Source: Nonomuraea sediminis (GTDB taxonomy: Bacteria; Actinomycetota; Actinomycetes; Streptosporangiales; Streptosporangiaceae). From it: DNA of 64,000 bases. The translations under genes and the position numbers were made by a program. Positions 32,449 through 40,098 of this stretch are shown here, in pieces. How positions within the stretch are numbered: the first letter of the stretch is position 1; every line of letters starts with the position of its first letter. The stretch spans positions 186,001-250,000 of the forward strand of contig NZ_JAHDTI010000001.1 of assembly GCF_018531495.1 (NCBI RefSeq), written 5' to 3'. The notes below the pieces were generated by a model that was not told where the DNA came from, made no database searches, and worked only from the letters and a program-made list of their open reading frames with translations.

Positions 32449-33595
32449 GCTTCTTCTCCTCCTCGTGGCGCTGCATGGCCGACATGACCGCGGCCCCCGC
32501 GGCGCCGATGAACTCACCCCGGTTGGCGGCCGCCCAGTCGCGACTGGCGGTCAGCGTGGTCGACGTGTTCTGGAATTCCGGCATGACGTAGCGGGCGAAC
32601 AGCTCGTACGACCGCAGGGTGGCCGCGGTGTCCGCCCAGTCATGTCCCATCAGCAGATATGTCCCGAAGCCCCCGGACTTATCCAGCAGGCGCCGGATCT
32701 GCGCGATGGCGTCGTCCGGCGTGCCGATCACCGCGAGCCCGGTGCCGTTCATCACCTCCACCAGGCTTTCCGCGTCGTCCACGCCCTCCGGGGCCAGCGG
32801 CAGCGCGGCCACCCTGCGGAAGTAGTCGACCCACTGGGGCAGCCCGAAGGCCACCTCCTCGGCCGCCCGCTCGCGGGTCTCGGCCAGGTGCATGGGCCCG
32901 ACCAGCCGCCACCCGTCACGCGAGACGGCCGTGCCGTACTCCGCGGAGCGCTCCTCCATGATCCCCCAGTGGTAGCCGAGCGCGTCGAACCCGCCCAGAC
33001 TGGTCGCGCCCAGCGACAGCAGCGAGCAGCCGAACCGGCCCGCGGCGCGCGGCCCCGCCGGGGAGACCTGGGCGGCGACGGCCACCTCGAAGTGCGGCCG
33101 CTGGAAGGTCCGCAGCTGCAGCCGGGCGTCGACCAGGCGGAACCAGTCGGTCTCGTAGGTGACCGGCTCGTCGCTGCGCAGCAGCATGAGGATGGCCTCC
33201 AGCGCCTCCTCCATCATGTCGCGCTGCCGCGCCACGTCGATCCCCATCATGTAGGCGTCGCTCGGCAGCGCGCCGGGCCCGGCGCCGAACATGACGCGCC
33301 CCCGGGTGAGGTGGTCGAGCAGCACCATCCGGTCGGCCAGGATCAGCGGGTGGTGGTAGGGCAGCGAGGACACGCCGGTGCCCAGCCGCAGGTGCCGGGT
33401 CCGCTCGGCGGCGGTGGCGATGAACACCTCGGGCGAGGCGATGATCTCGTATCCGGCCGAGTGGTGCTCGCCGAACCACGCCTCGTCGAAGCCCAGCCGG
33501 TCGAGGTGGACGATCAGGTCCAGATCGCGTTCCAGGGCGAGCGTGGGATTCTGCCCGACGGGATGGAAGGGGGCCAGGAAGATGCCGAACCGCAT
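32438..33595 (-). CDS. LLM-class flavin monooxygenase (limonene monooxygenase-like)
   Basis: A 385-residue luciferase-like monooxygenase. MRFGIFLAPFHPVGQNPTLALERDLDLIVHLDRLGFDEAWFGEHHSAGYEIIASPEVFIA is the diagnostic N-terminus of the alkanal/limonene monooxygenase group; HLRLGTGVSSLPYHHPLILADRMVLLDHLTRGR and FGAGPGALPSDAYMMGID follow. It uses FMNH2 and O2, with the reductase expected elsewhere. The operon order (zinc alcohol dehydrogenase, monooxygenase, epoxide hydrolase) suggests oxidation of a terpene or cyclic ketone, with any epoxide opened by the downstream hydrolase (inference). Nine bases separate it from the dehydrogenase. Confidence 0.92.
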   Translation of the reverse strand: MRFGIFLAPFHPVGQNPTLALERDLDLIVHLDRLGFDEAWFGEHHSAGYEIIASPEVFIATAAERTRHLRLGTGVSSLPYHHPLILADRMVLLDHLTRGRVMFGAGPGALPSDAYMMGIDVARQRDMMEEALEAILMLLRSDEPVTYETDWFRLVDARLQLRTFQRPHFEVAVAAQVSPAGPRAAGRFGCSLLSLGATSLGGFDALGYHWGIMEERSAEYGTAVSRDGWRLVGPMHLAETRERAAEEVAFGLPQWVDYFRRVAALPLAPEGVDDAESLVEVMNGTGLAVIGTPDDAIAQIRRLLDKSGGFGTYLLMGHDWADTAATLRSYELFARYVMPEFQNTSTTLTASRDWAAANRGEFIGAAGAAVMSAMQRHEEEKKRAR

Positions 33596-33604
33596 GCCGT
33601 ACTC

Positions 33605-34660
33605 CTAGGGCTTGACCATGATCTTCACGTGCTCGCCGGGACTGCGCAGCGTCTCGAACGCCTCGGCCACCCCGTCGAGTCCCACCGCCCGCGTCACCAG
33701 CCCGCCCGGCGCGTCCCGCAGGAGCGTGGCGGCGAACTCCTCCTGCGTGTACCCGATCGAGAAGCGCACGTCGAGCTCCTTGACGACCGCGGGGAACGGC
33801 TCGAACGCGTCCTCGCTCATGCACACGCCCACCACCACGATCCGCGCGCGCGGCGGCGCCCCCTCGACGATCTCCCGCAGCATCCCCGGCACGCCCACGC
33901 ACTCGAAGATCACCGCGTTCCTGGACGCCACCCCGAACAGCTCGTTCGCGCCGCGCTCGATGATGGTCGCGGGCACGCCCAGCTCACCCCACCGCGTGTA
34001 CGGCGAGCCCGCCGCGGGATCCACCACGACGTCGGCGCCGAGCCGCTCGGCCAGCGCGCGCCGCGCGGGCGAGAAGTCGGCGGCGACCATGGGCCCGTGC
34101 CCGCGTGCCTTGAGCGCCGCGATCACCGCCAGCCCGACGGGCCCGCACCCGACCACCAGGCACACGTCGTCCTGGCCGGGCGCGGCCCTGACCACGGCGT
34201 GCTCCCCCACCGCCAGCGGCTCGGTCAGCGCGGCCTGCTCGGCCTGCCTGCCCTCGGGCACCGCGAGCAGCCCGGCCTCCTGCAGCACCATCAGCTCGCC
34301 GAACCCGCCGGGGAAGCGCTGGGAGTAGCCGACGTTCTCCGGCCCCTCGGGCCCGAGCACGAGCGGCACCGCGCACACCATGGTGCCGAGCGGCAGGCTC
34401 CTGGCCGTGTCGGGCCCGTAGCCGACCAGCTCGGCGCTGAACTCGTGGCCGAAGACGACCTGCCGGCGCGGATCCAGCCCGCCGGGCGCCCCCACCCTGG
34501 CCATATGGGCGGCGAATCCGGCCAGGTCCTGGGCGGCGTGCAGGTCGGATCCGCAGATCCCGCACGCCAGCGTCCTGACCAGCACCTGCCCGGGCCCGGG
34601 AGCCGGGTCCTCCACTTCGGTGACCACGATCCGGTCGCCGCGCACCACCGCCGCCCGCAT
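33605..34660 (-). CDS. Zinc-dependent medium-chain alcohol dehydrogenase
   Basis: A 351-residue MDR protein. Catalytic zinc ligands: Cys in LACGICGSDLH, the GHEF motif (VVFGHEFSAELVG) and a downstream Glu. The four-Cys structural zinc loop is missing. The Rossmann motif is VVGCGPVGLAVIAALKARG. It should oxidise an alcohol or diol with NAD(P). It is first in the dehydrogenase-LLM-epoxide hydrolase operon; the 171 bp upstream separate it from a divergent secreted-protein gene and must hold its promoter. Confidence 0.9.
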   Translation of the reverse strand: MRAAVVRGDRIVVTEVEDPAPGPGQVLVRTLACGICGSDLHAAQDLAGFAAHMARVGAPGGLDPRRQVVFGHEFSAELVGYGPDTARSLPLGTMVCAVPLVLGPEGPENVGYSQRFPGGFGELMVLQEAGLLAVPEGRQAEQAALTEPLAVGEHAVVRAAPGQDDVCLVVGCGPVGLAVIAALKARGHGPMVAADFSPARRALAERLGADVVVDPAAGSPYTRWGELGVPATIIERGANELFGVASRNAVIFECVGVPGMLREIVEGAPPRARIVVVGVCMSEDAFEPFPAVVKELDVRFSIGYTQEEFAATLLRDAPGGLVTRAVGLDGVAEAFETLRSPGEHVKIMVKP

Positions 34661-34831
34661 CCCGCCTCCTGCTTCTCACCCGGACCGAACGATATTCTGG
34701 TTACCGGCCTATCATCTGGCGGGCAACGGGGCAATCTTCGGCATCCCGCGAAGGCTTAGATCCTTCTGAACCCGCGTGGGCGCCCCGCCGTGTCTGTTGC
34801 GTAGCGCACCCTCGCAAACCAAGGAGGCCTG

Positions 34832-35914
34832 ATGTTAATCAGGCGGAAAACATCCCTCGTCACCTTGTGCGCCGCGGCCCTCGTCCTGAGCGTGTCCTCC
34901 GCTCTCCCCGCCCAGTCCTCGGCGGCGGCCGCCCATCGCCAGACCCGGTTCGAAGAGGTCGACCTGGTGTCCGACCAGCCGGGCAAGGCCCAGATCACCG
35001 ACCCCAACCTGGTCAATCCGTGGGGCATGAGCATGGGCAAGTTCCTGTGGGTCTCCGACGCCGACAAGGACGTGTCCACCGTCTACTCCGGCGGCGGAAC
35101 CGCTGGAGCGATCCACAAAGAGAGCCTGGAGGTCAAGGTGGACGGCGGGCCGACCGGGCAGGTGTTCAACCCCGGGCGCGGCTTCACGGTCTCCACCAAG
35201 AGCGGCTCGGGCCCGGCGATGTTCCTGTTCGCCACCGAGAGCGGGACGATCCGCGGCTGGAACCCGCAGGCCGACCCGACCACCGCGCTGCTCGGCGCGA
35301 CGGTCAAGGGGGCCAGCTTCAAGGGCCTGACCATGGTGTGGATCCACGGCAGGCCGTTCCTGCTGGCGGCCGACTTCCTCAACGGCCGGATCGACGTCTT
35401 CAACTCCCACTTCAAGCTGCTGCCGACCTTCCGCGCCTTCCGCGACCGCGGGCTGCCGCGCGGGTACGCCCCGTTCAACGTGGCGGCGGTCGGCGGCACC
35501 GTGTTCGTCGCCTACGCCAAGCACAAGCCGGGCGACGGGGACGAGATCGCGGGGCCCGGCAAGGGGTTCGTCAGCCAGTTCACCGCGAACGGGCACCTCC
35601 TGCGGCGTTTCGCCAGCAGGGGTCCGCTCAACGCGCCGTGGGCTCTCACGGTGGCGCCGCGCTCCTTCGGCACGTACGCCGGCGACCTGCTGGTCGGGAA
35701 CTTCGGTGACGGCCGGATCAACGCCTACGACCGGTTCAGCGGCCGCTTCATGGGCCCGCTGCGCCACCCCGACGGCTCGGCGATCTCGATCGAGGGCCTG
35801 TGGGGCCTCGTGCCCGGCACCTCGGCCAACGGCGGCAGGAACGCCCTGTGGTTCGCCGCCGGCGTCGACGACGAGAAGCACGGATTGGTCGGCCTGATCC
35901 GCCCGGCCTACTGA
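34832..35914 (+). CDS. Secreted TIGR03118-family protein
   Basis: A 360-residue exported protein. Signal peptide at residues 1-33 (MLIRRKTSLVTLCAAALVLSVSS ... AQSSAAAA). The mature part is the TIGR03118 family, a predicted beta-propeller: EEVDLVSDQPGKAQITDPNLVNPWGMS, NPGRGFTV, GLTMVWIHGRPFLLAADFLNGRIDVFNSHFKL, ALTVAPRSFGTYAGDLLVGNFGDGRINAYD and GLWGLVPGTSANGGRNALWFAAGVDDEKHGLVGLI. Its biological role is not known. Strong AAGGAGG lies four bases before the ATG. It is divergent from the dehydrogenase operon and followed by two large hairpins. Confidence 0.92.
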   Translation: MLIRRKTSLVTLCAAALVLSVSSALPAQSSAAAAHRQTRFEEVDLVSDQPGKAQITDPNLVNPWGMSMGKFLWVSDADKDVSTVYSGGGTAGAIHKESLEVKVDGGPTGQVFNPGRGFTVSTKSGSGPAMFLFATESGTIRGWNPQADPTTALLGATVKGASFKGLTMVWIHGRPFLLAADFLNGRIDVFNSHFKLLPTFRAFRDRGLPRGYAPFNVAAVGGTVFVAYAKHKPGDGDEIAGPGKGFVSQFTANGHLLRRFASRGPLNAPWALTVAPRSFGTYAGDLLVGNFGDGRINAYDRFSGRFMGPLRHPDGSAISIEGLWGLVPGTSANGGRNALWFAAGVDDEKHGLVGLIRPAY

Positions 35915-35926
35915 TCCGCCCAGTCT

Positions 35927-36010
35927 GTACGGCGGGCCACGGCTCGCCGTACATCCCGGCCTCGGCGGCCGCCGCGGTTCTCCCCGACTCCCCGCTCCGC
36001 GGCGGCCGCC
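35927..36010. terminator. Double hairpin between convergent genes (repeat-family copy C)
   Basis: First hairpin: GTACGGCG/CGCCGTAC (35927-35952) with an inner GCC/GGC, beginning with the same TGTACGGCGGGCC as copy A. Second: a perfect 14-bp stem GGCGGCCGCCGCGG/CCGCGGCGGCCGCC (35964-36010) whose arms are themselves partly palindromic. They sit between the convergent TIGR03118 and hydrolase-like genes. Confidence 0.8.
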
Positions 36011-36038
36011 GTGGCCTTGCCGTACCGGGGGAAGGCCT

Positions 36039-37013
36039 TTAGTAGACGGAGATGTGCGGATGGTCGAAGTGGTTGGCGGTGACGCCGCCGCGGTTGGACA
36101 TGGTGCGCCAGTAGCCGCGTTTCACGTGCCAGATGCGCTGGCGGTAGATGATGTACATGATGCCGAGCCGCTTGGCGTTCTTGATCGCCCAGTTGGCGAT
36201 GGCGTAGCCGCGGGCGACCTCCGCGGCCGACGGCATCGAGCCGCCGCGGCTGAGCATGAAGTCGCAGGCCCGGCCGAGCGGGTGCTCGCCGCCGTCCTGG
36301 ATCGTGCGGTAGCAGCCGATGCCGAAGTCGTCGCCGAAGCGCTCCTCGACCAGGTCCCTGACCAGGCGCATCCGGGGCGTGATGTTGTCCGGCCCGTCGG
36401 GTAGCTGGGGCACCCAGGTGCCGTCCGAGCGCCTGACGCCCGGCGCGTGGTAGAGCTGGTCGAGCTTGTCCTTGATCTTGTCGATCAGTTTCTCCGCCTG
36501 CTTCTTGCGGGTGCCGAGGTCCGCCACCAGCGCCGCCAGCTCCTTGGCGCGGGCCGCCGCCTCCGCCTCGGCCCGCTGGAAGCCGTCGCGAACCGCGGCG
36601 AAGCCGCTCAGGCGGGCGTTCTGGGACTCGACCAGGTGCTGGGCCAGCGCCAGGCGGTTGAGCAGCCCACTGGGGTCGTCGCTGGACGCCATCATGGCGA
36701 GGAGGTTGGTGCCCCCGCCGGTGTACTGGGCGACGGCCATCTCCCTGAGCGCCACCGACTCGCGGTCGTAGACCTCCTGGGCGGCCTTCAGCTTCTCGGC
36801 CGCCGCTTTCTCGGACTTGTCCGCCTTCAGCAGTTCGATCCGGCGGTTGTAGTAGTCCTTGATCAGCGTGTCCGACTGCTTCTGCAGGTCGGACAGCTCC
36901 TTCTTGAGCTGCTTGACCGTGGGCTTGGGCGCGGCGAGTCCCGCCGTGGAGGTCTGCACGACCAGAAGGAGAGCGCCGATCAACGCGAGCAAGAGGTCCC
37001 TGCGGGACGGCAC
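36039..37013 (-). CDS. Secreted coiled-coil protein with cell-wall-hydrolase-like C-terminus
   Basis: A 324-residue exported protein. Signal sequence at residues 1-28 (RRDLLLALIGALLLVVQTSTAGLAAP). Coiled coil at ~32-205 (VKQLKKELSDLQKQSDTLIKDYYNRRIELL ... RKKQAEKLIDKIKDKLDQLY), like the PcsB/CwlO hook that contacts FtsEX. The C-terminal domain (~225-324: GIGCYRTIQDGGEHPLGRACDFML, AIANWAIKNAKRLGIMYIIYRQRIW, THFDHPHISVY-like end) matches the ARB-07466/VldE-type domain of actinobacterial NlpC-like proteins. It is probably a regulated peptidoglycan-associated protein acting outside the membrane. A receptor-like kinase gene lies 101 bp upstream on the same strand. Confidence 0.87.
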   Translation of the reverse strand: MPSRRDLLLALIGALLLVVQTSTAGLAAPKPTVKQLKKELSDLQKQSDTLIKDYYNRRIELLKADKSEKAAAEKLKAAQEVYDRESVALREMAVAQYTGGGTNLLAMMASSDDPSGLLNRLALAQHLVESQNARLSGFAAVRDGFQRAEAEAAARAKELAALVADLGTRKKQAEKLIDKIKDKLDQLYHAPGVRRSDGTWVPQLPDGPDNITPRMRLVRDLVEERFGDDFGIGCYRTIQDGGEHPLGRACDFMLSRGGSMPSAAEVARGYAIANWAIKNAKRLGIMYIIYRQRIWHVKRGYWRTMSNRGGVTANHFDHPHISVY

Positions 37014-37114
37014 ACTTCTCCTTCGCCCGGACGGCAGGGCGAAACCCGGTCAGGGCCGGGGGTGCCCTCTTTCCCGATGGACGATAGTAGGGGATGCCGC
37101 GACCGGACGGGCAA

Positions 37115-38698
37115 TCAGGTCATTTCGGTATCGCGCTCGTGCCTGGTCCTGCGGACGGCGAACCGCCTGCCGAGCAGCACCGAGCCCGGCACGACCACGA
37201 ACCCGAGCAGGCCGGTGCCCACGCCGAGACCCACGTCGGCGTCCAGCAGGCCGTCGCCCTTGCCGCTGAGCACCGGCACGTCCAGCGACACCTTGACCGA
37301 CACCGACAGCAGCGGCTTGGGCCTGGTGGCCGTACCTGGGTCCGGCGGGCTCGACGTGGGAGGTTGCTGGGTCCTCGTCGGTTGCTGGGTCGGCGGCCGG
37401 GTGGGCTCCTGGGTTCTGGTGGGCTGCCGGGTGGGCTCGCGGGTCCGCGTCGGCGTGGGCTGCTGCGTGCGGGTGGGCTCCCGCGTCCTGGTGGGCTGGG
37501 GTTCCTGGGTTCTGGAGGGTTCGGGGGCCTTCGTGATCGACGGTCCCGGGGTGAAGACGGGCCCGGCGGTGGCGGGCTCGGTGATCGTGGGCGGCGTCAG
37601 GCTCGGCTCGGGCGTGGCGGGCTCCGCCGTGGTGGTCTCGAACGGCGGGGAGGCCTGCGCTGTCCTGGTCGGGGGCGGGAAGGCGCTGACGTTCTTCTCC
37701 TCGGGACCGCTGTTCCAGACGGAGAACGCCGAGATCACCGCCACCGCGGTCGCGACCACGAGCCCGCCGGTCACCAGCAGCTTGCCGGGCGGCGAGAGCG
37801 TGCTGCTGAACAGGCTTGTGCTGCCCTCCGCGGCCGACAGGGCCAGCGGCAGGAGCGCCGTGAACGGCAGCGTCAGCGCTCCGAGCCCGGCGCGTCCGCG
37901 CTCCTCCCAGTCGCTCCCGTAGGCCGCGGCCGCGGTCGCCTCCAGCTCTGCCAGGAACGCCTCGGCGGACACGGGACGGTCGGCCGGATCCTTGGCCAGC
38001 CCGTGCTCGACCAGCGCCCTGATCGGCCCGGCCACGTTCTCGATCGGCGGCGGCACGTTCTGGTGCTGGTAGGCCAGCGCGGCGATGTTGTCGCCGAGGA
38101 AGGGCCGGTGGCCGGTCAGGCACTCGAAGAACACCACGCTGGCGGCGTAGACGTCGGTCGCGGGGCTGGCGGGGGCCTCCTCCCACTGCTCGGGCGCCAT
38201 GTAGGAGGGGGTGCCGACCAGCGGCACGCTCTCGCCCGAGTGCACGGCCACGCCGAAGTCGACGAGCTTGCTGTCGCCGTCCTGGGAGACGATCACGTTC
38301 TCCGGCTTGAAGTCGCGGTGCACCACGCCGTGCCTGTGCGCCTCGGCCAGCGCCAGCAGCGCACCCTTCAGTACGGCCAGCGCCGCCTCGGGCCCGGTGC
38401 CGCCCTCGTGCTCGAGCAGGCGGCGCAGCGTGACGCCGTCGACCAGCTCCATCACGATGACGGCGTCGCCGTCCCCCTCGACGTACTCCAGCAGCCTCGC
38501 GGTGTGCGGGCTGTCGAGCTCCTTGATCACCAGTGCCTCGGCGCGGAACCGCTCGACGAAGTCCTCGTCCTGGAGCAGTCGCTCCGAGATGTGCTTGATC
38601 GCGACCGGTAATCCGTCCGAATCGCGCACGGCCAGCATGACGCGCCCTGTCCCGCCGTGCCCCAGCTCCCGTACTTCGGTGTAGCCGGGAACCTGCAT
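37115..38698 (-). CDS. Ser/Thr protein kinase with two membrane segments and PT-rich stalk
   Basis: A 527-residue kinase. Domain (~5-265): ELGHGGTGRVMLAV, VAIKHI, VVHRDFKPENVIV, LVDFGVAV, YMAPEQWEE; all catalytic residues are present. A TM helix (~303-325: LLVTGGLVVATAVAVISAF) leads to a Pro/Thr/Arg stalk with many PTRTxEPTR repeats (~375-455), a beta-rich stretch (LLSVSVKVSLDVPVLSGKGDGLLDADVGLG), a second hydrophobic helix (~494-515) and a basic tail. The C-terminal hydrophobic helix plus basic tail is unusual for a bacterial STPK. Start MQVPGYTEVRELG at 38698. The neighbouring gene downstream encodes the coiled-coil cell-wall protein, a possible target. Confidence 0.92.
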   Translation of the reverse strand: MQVPGYTEVRELGHGGTGRVMLAVRDSDGLPVAIKHISERLLQDEDFVERFRAEALVIKELDSPHTARLLEYVEGDGDAVIVMELVDGVTLRRLLEHEGGTGPEAALAVLKGALLALAEAHRHGVVHRDFKPENVIVSQDGDSKLVDFGVAVHSGESVPLVGTPSYMAPEQWEEAPASPATDVYAASVVFFECLTGHRPFLGDNIAALAYQHQNVPPPIENVAGPIRALVEHGLAKDPADRPVSAEAFLAELEATAAAAYGSDWEERGRAGLGALTLPFTALLPLALSAAEGSTSLFSSTLSPPGKLLVTGGLVVATAVAVISAFSVWNSGPEEKNVSAFPPPTRTAQASPPFETTTAEPATPEPSLTPPTITEPATAGPVFTPGPSITKAPEPSRTQEPQPTRTREPTRTQQPTPTRTREPTRQPTRTQEPTRPPTQQPTRTQQPPTSSPPDPGTATRPKPLLSVSVKVSLDVPVLSGKGDGLLDADVGLGVGTGLLGFVVVPGSVLLGRRFAVRRTRHERDTEMT

Positions 38699-38792
38699 CA
38701 GGGTAACCCCCCTGTCCAGACAAAGATCCTTGTGTCGGGACGTTAACCCCTGGTAACACCCGCTGTCGAGGCCTGCCTCCAGCTCCGGATTT

Positions 38793-38807
38793 ACTATTCC
38801 GTATAGT
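38793..38807 (+). promoter_or_regulatory. Palindrome overlapping a -10 box; leaderless promoter candidate
   Basis: ACTAT-TCCGT-ATAGT is a perfect 5-5-5 palindrome. Its right arm is part of TATAGT (38802-38807), a good -10 hexamer. Only seven bases separate it from the GTG at 38815, so transcription probably starts at or next to the start codon, giving a leaderless mRNA for the acetyltransferase. Confidence 0.55.
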
Positions 38808-38814
38808 TCGGCGC

Positions 38815-39453
38815 GTGCTGCTGACGGAACATTTGCGACATTGGCTGGGCGCGTGGCCGCCCTCGGGCGAGCTCGACGTGATCGGGTCGCCGCGGCGGTC
38901 CGAGCCGGGCTGGGACGGGCGGATCCACCCGGCGATCGGGGTGGGCTCGCCGGACGGCGGCGTGCTCTCGGTGGCGCCCGAGCACGTCGAGCGCGTGGCC
39001 GCCGCGTCCCCGTCCGAGGTGCCCGCCCTGGTGGGGTATCCGCGGCGGGGTTGGTTCACGGCGGTCTATCGCTGGAGTACGGCTCCCGCCGCGCTGCCCG
39101 ACGCGGGCGTCTGGGTTCCCGCCTCCTTCCCCGGCGTACCGGAGTGGCTGCGTCTCTTCGGCGGGGAGGTGCTGGTGGCCGTGGATCCCGGCACGGGAGA
39201 GCACCTGGCCGGGGTGGGGGTCAAGCGCCACGACGCCTACGGCCACGAGCTGTCGGTCGTGACGGCTCCGGCGGCGCGGGGGCGCGGGCTCGCCCGGCGC
39301 CTGGTCGCGCAGGCGGCCCGGCGGGTGCTCGACGAAGGGGCGGTGCCCACCTACATGCACGCCACGTCCAACGCGGCCTCCGCGGCGGTCGCGGATGCGG
39401 CCGGCTTTCCCGCGCAGGGGTGGACGGCCTTCGGGGTCACGGAGTTGCCCTAG
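38815..39453 (+). CDS. GNAT-family N-acetyltransferase
   Basis: A 212-residue protein with a C-terminal GNAT (FR47-like) domain (~105-212): HLAGVGVKRHDAYGHELSVVTAPAARGRGLARRLVAQAARRVLDEGAVPTYMHATSNAASAAVADAAGFPAQGW. ARGRGLARRL is the acetyl-CoA pyrophosphate loop, and the 'NxAS.avAdaaGF' stretch is the standard exit. Substrate unknown. The start is GTG at 38815 with no Shine-Dalgarno, consistent with a leaderless transcript. It stops one base before a CsoR-like operator for the next gene. Confidence 0.88.
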   Translation: MLLTEHLRHWLGAWPPSGELDVIGSPRRSEPGWDGRIHPAIGVGSPDGGVLSVAPEHVERVAAASPSEVPALVGYPRRGWFTAVYRWSTAPAALPDAGVWVPASFPGVPEWLRLFGGEVLVAVDPGTGEHLAGVGVKRHDAYGHELSVVTAPAARGRGLARRLVAQAARRVLDEGAVPTYMHATSNAASAAVADAAGFPAQGWTAFGVTELP

Positions 39454-39468
39454 TACCCCTAGGGGGTA
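39454..39468. promoter_or_regulatory. CsoR-like copper operator
   Basis: TACCCCTAGGGGGTA, followed by TATATACCTAT, lies 43 bp before the His-rich DUF4396 gene. A GC-rich core flanked by TAC/GTA is the form of CsoR/RcnR-family operators in actinobacteria. The TATA stretch after it may be the -10 region. Confidence 0.7.
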
Positions 39469-39510
39469 TATACCTATCTTCGCTTGACGATGACGAAGTG
39501 AGGAACCCCC

Positions 39511-40095
39511 ATGTCGACGCACTCCCACGGTGACCATTCAGCCCACGCCGACCACGCGGGACACGACGCGCACGCCGGCCACGGCGAGCACAGCGCGCAT
39601 GCCGGGCATGGCGAGCACGGTGCGCATGCCGGACATGGTGCTCATGGCGGGCACGGTGGCGGGACGTCCTGGAAGATGGCGGCGCAGGCCACGTTGCACT
39701 GCCTGACGGGATGCGCCATCGGCGAGATTCTGGGCATGGTGATCGGCACGGCCCTCGGCTGGTCGAACCTGCCGACGGTGGTGCTGGCGATCGCCCTGGC
39801 CTTCGTGTCCGGGTACGCCCTGACGATGCGCGGCGTGCTCAAGGCGGGCCTGACGTTCAGCCAGGCGCTGCGGGTGGCCCTGGCCGCGGACACGGTGTCG
39901 ATCATCGTCATGGAGATCGTGGACAACGGCGTCATGGTGGTCGTCCCCGGCGCCATGGACGCGGGCCTCGGCCAGGCGCTCTTCTGGCTGGCGCTGGCCC
40001 TGTCCCTGGTGATCGCCTTCCTGGTGACCACCCCCATCAACAAGTGGATCATCGGCAAGGGCAAGGGCCACGCCGTCGTCCACGCCTACCACTAG
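39511..40095 (+). CDS. DUF4396 membrane protein with His-rich metal-binding N-terminus
   Basis: A 194-residue protein. Residues 1-52 contain about 20 His in HAGH/HGEH/AHAGH repeats, a typical Cu/Zn/Ni-binding tail. Residues ~55-190 form four hydrophobic helices: ATLHCLTGCAIGEILGMVIGTALG, NLPTVVLAIALAFVSGYALTM, ALRVALAADTVSIIVMEIVDNGVMVVVPG and LGQALFWLALALSLVIAFLVTTPINKWII, as in DUF4396. HCLTGCxxGE and MEIxDN are conserved-looking polar membrane motifs. Together with the CsoR-like operator, a role in copper handling is likely (inference). GAGGA lies six bases before the ATG. Confidence 0.9.
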   Translation: MSTHSHGDHSAHADHAGHDAHAGHGEHSAHAGHGEHGAHAGHGAHGGHGGGTSWKMAAQATLHCLTGCAIGEILGMVIGTALGWSNLPTVVLAIALAFVSGYALTMRGVLKAGLTFSQALRVALAADTVSIIVMEIVDNGVMVVVPGAMDAGLGQALFWLALALSLVIAFLVTTPINKWIIGKGKGHAVVHAYH

Positions 40096-40098
40096 GAG

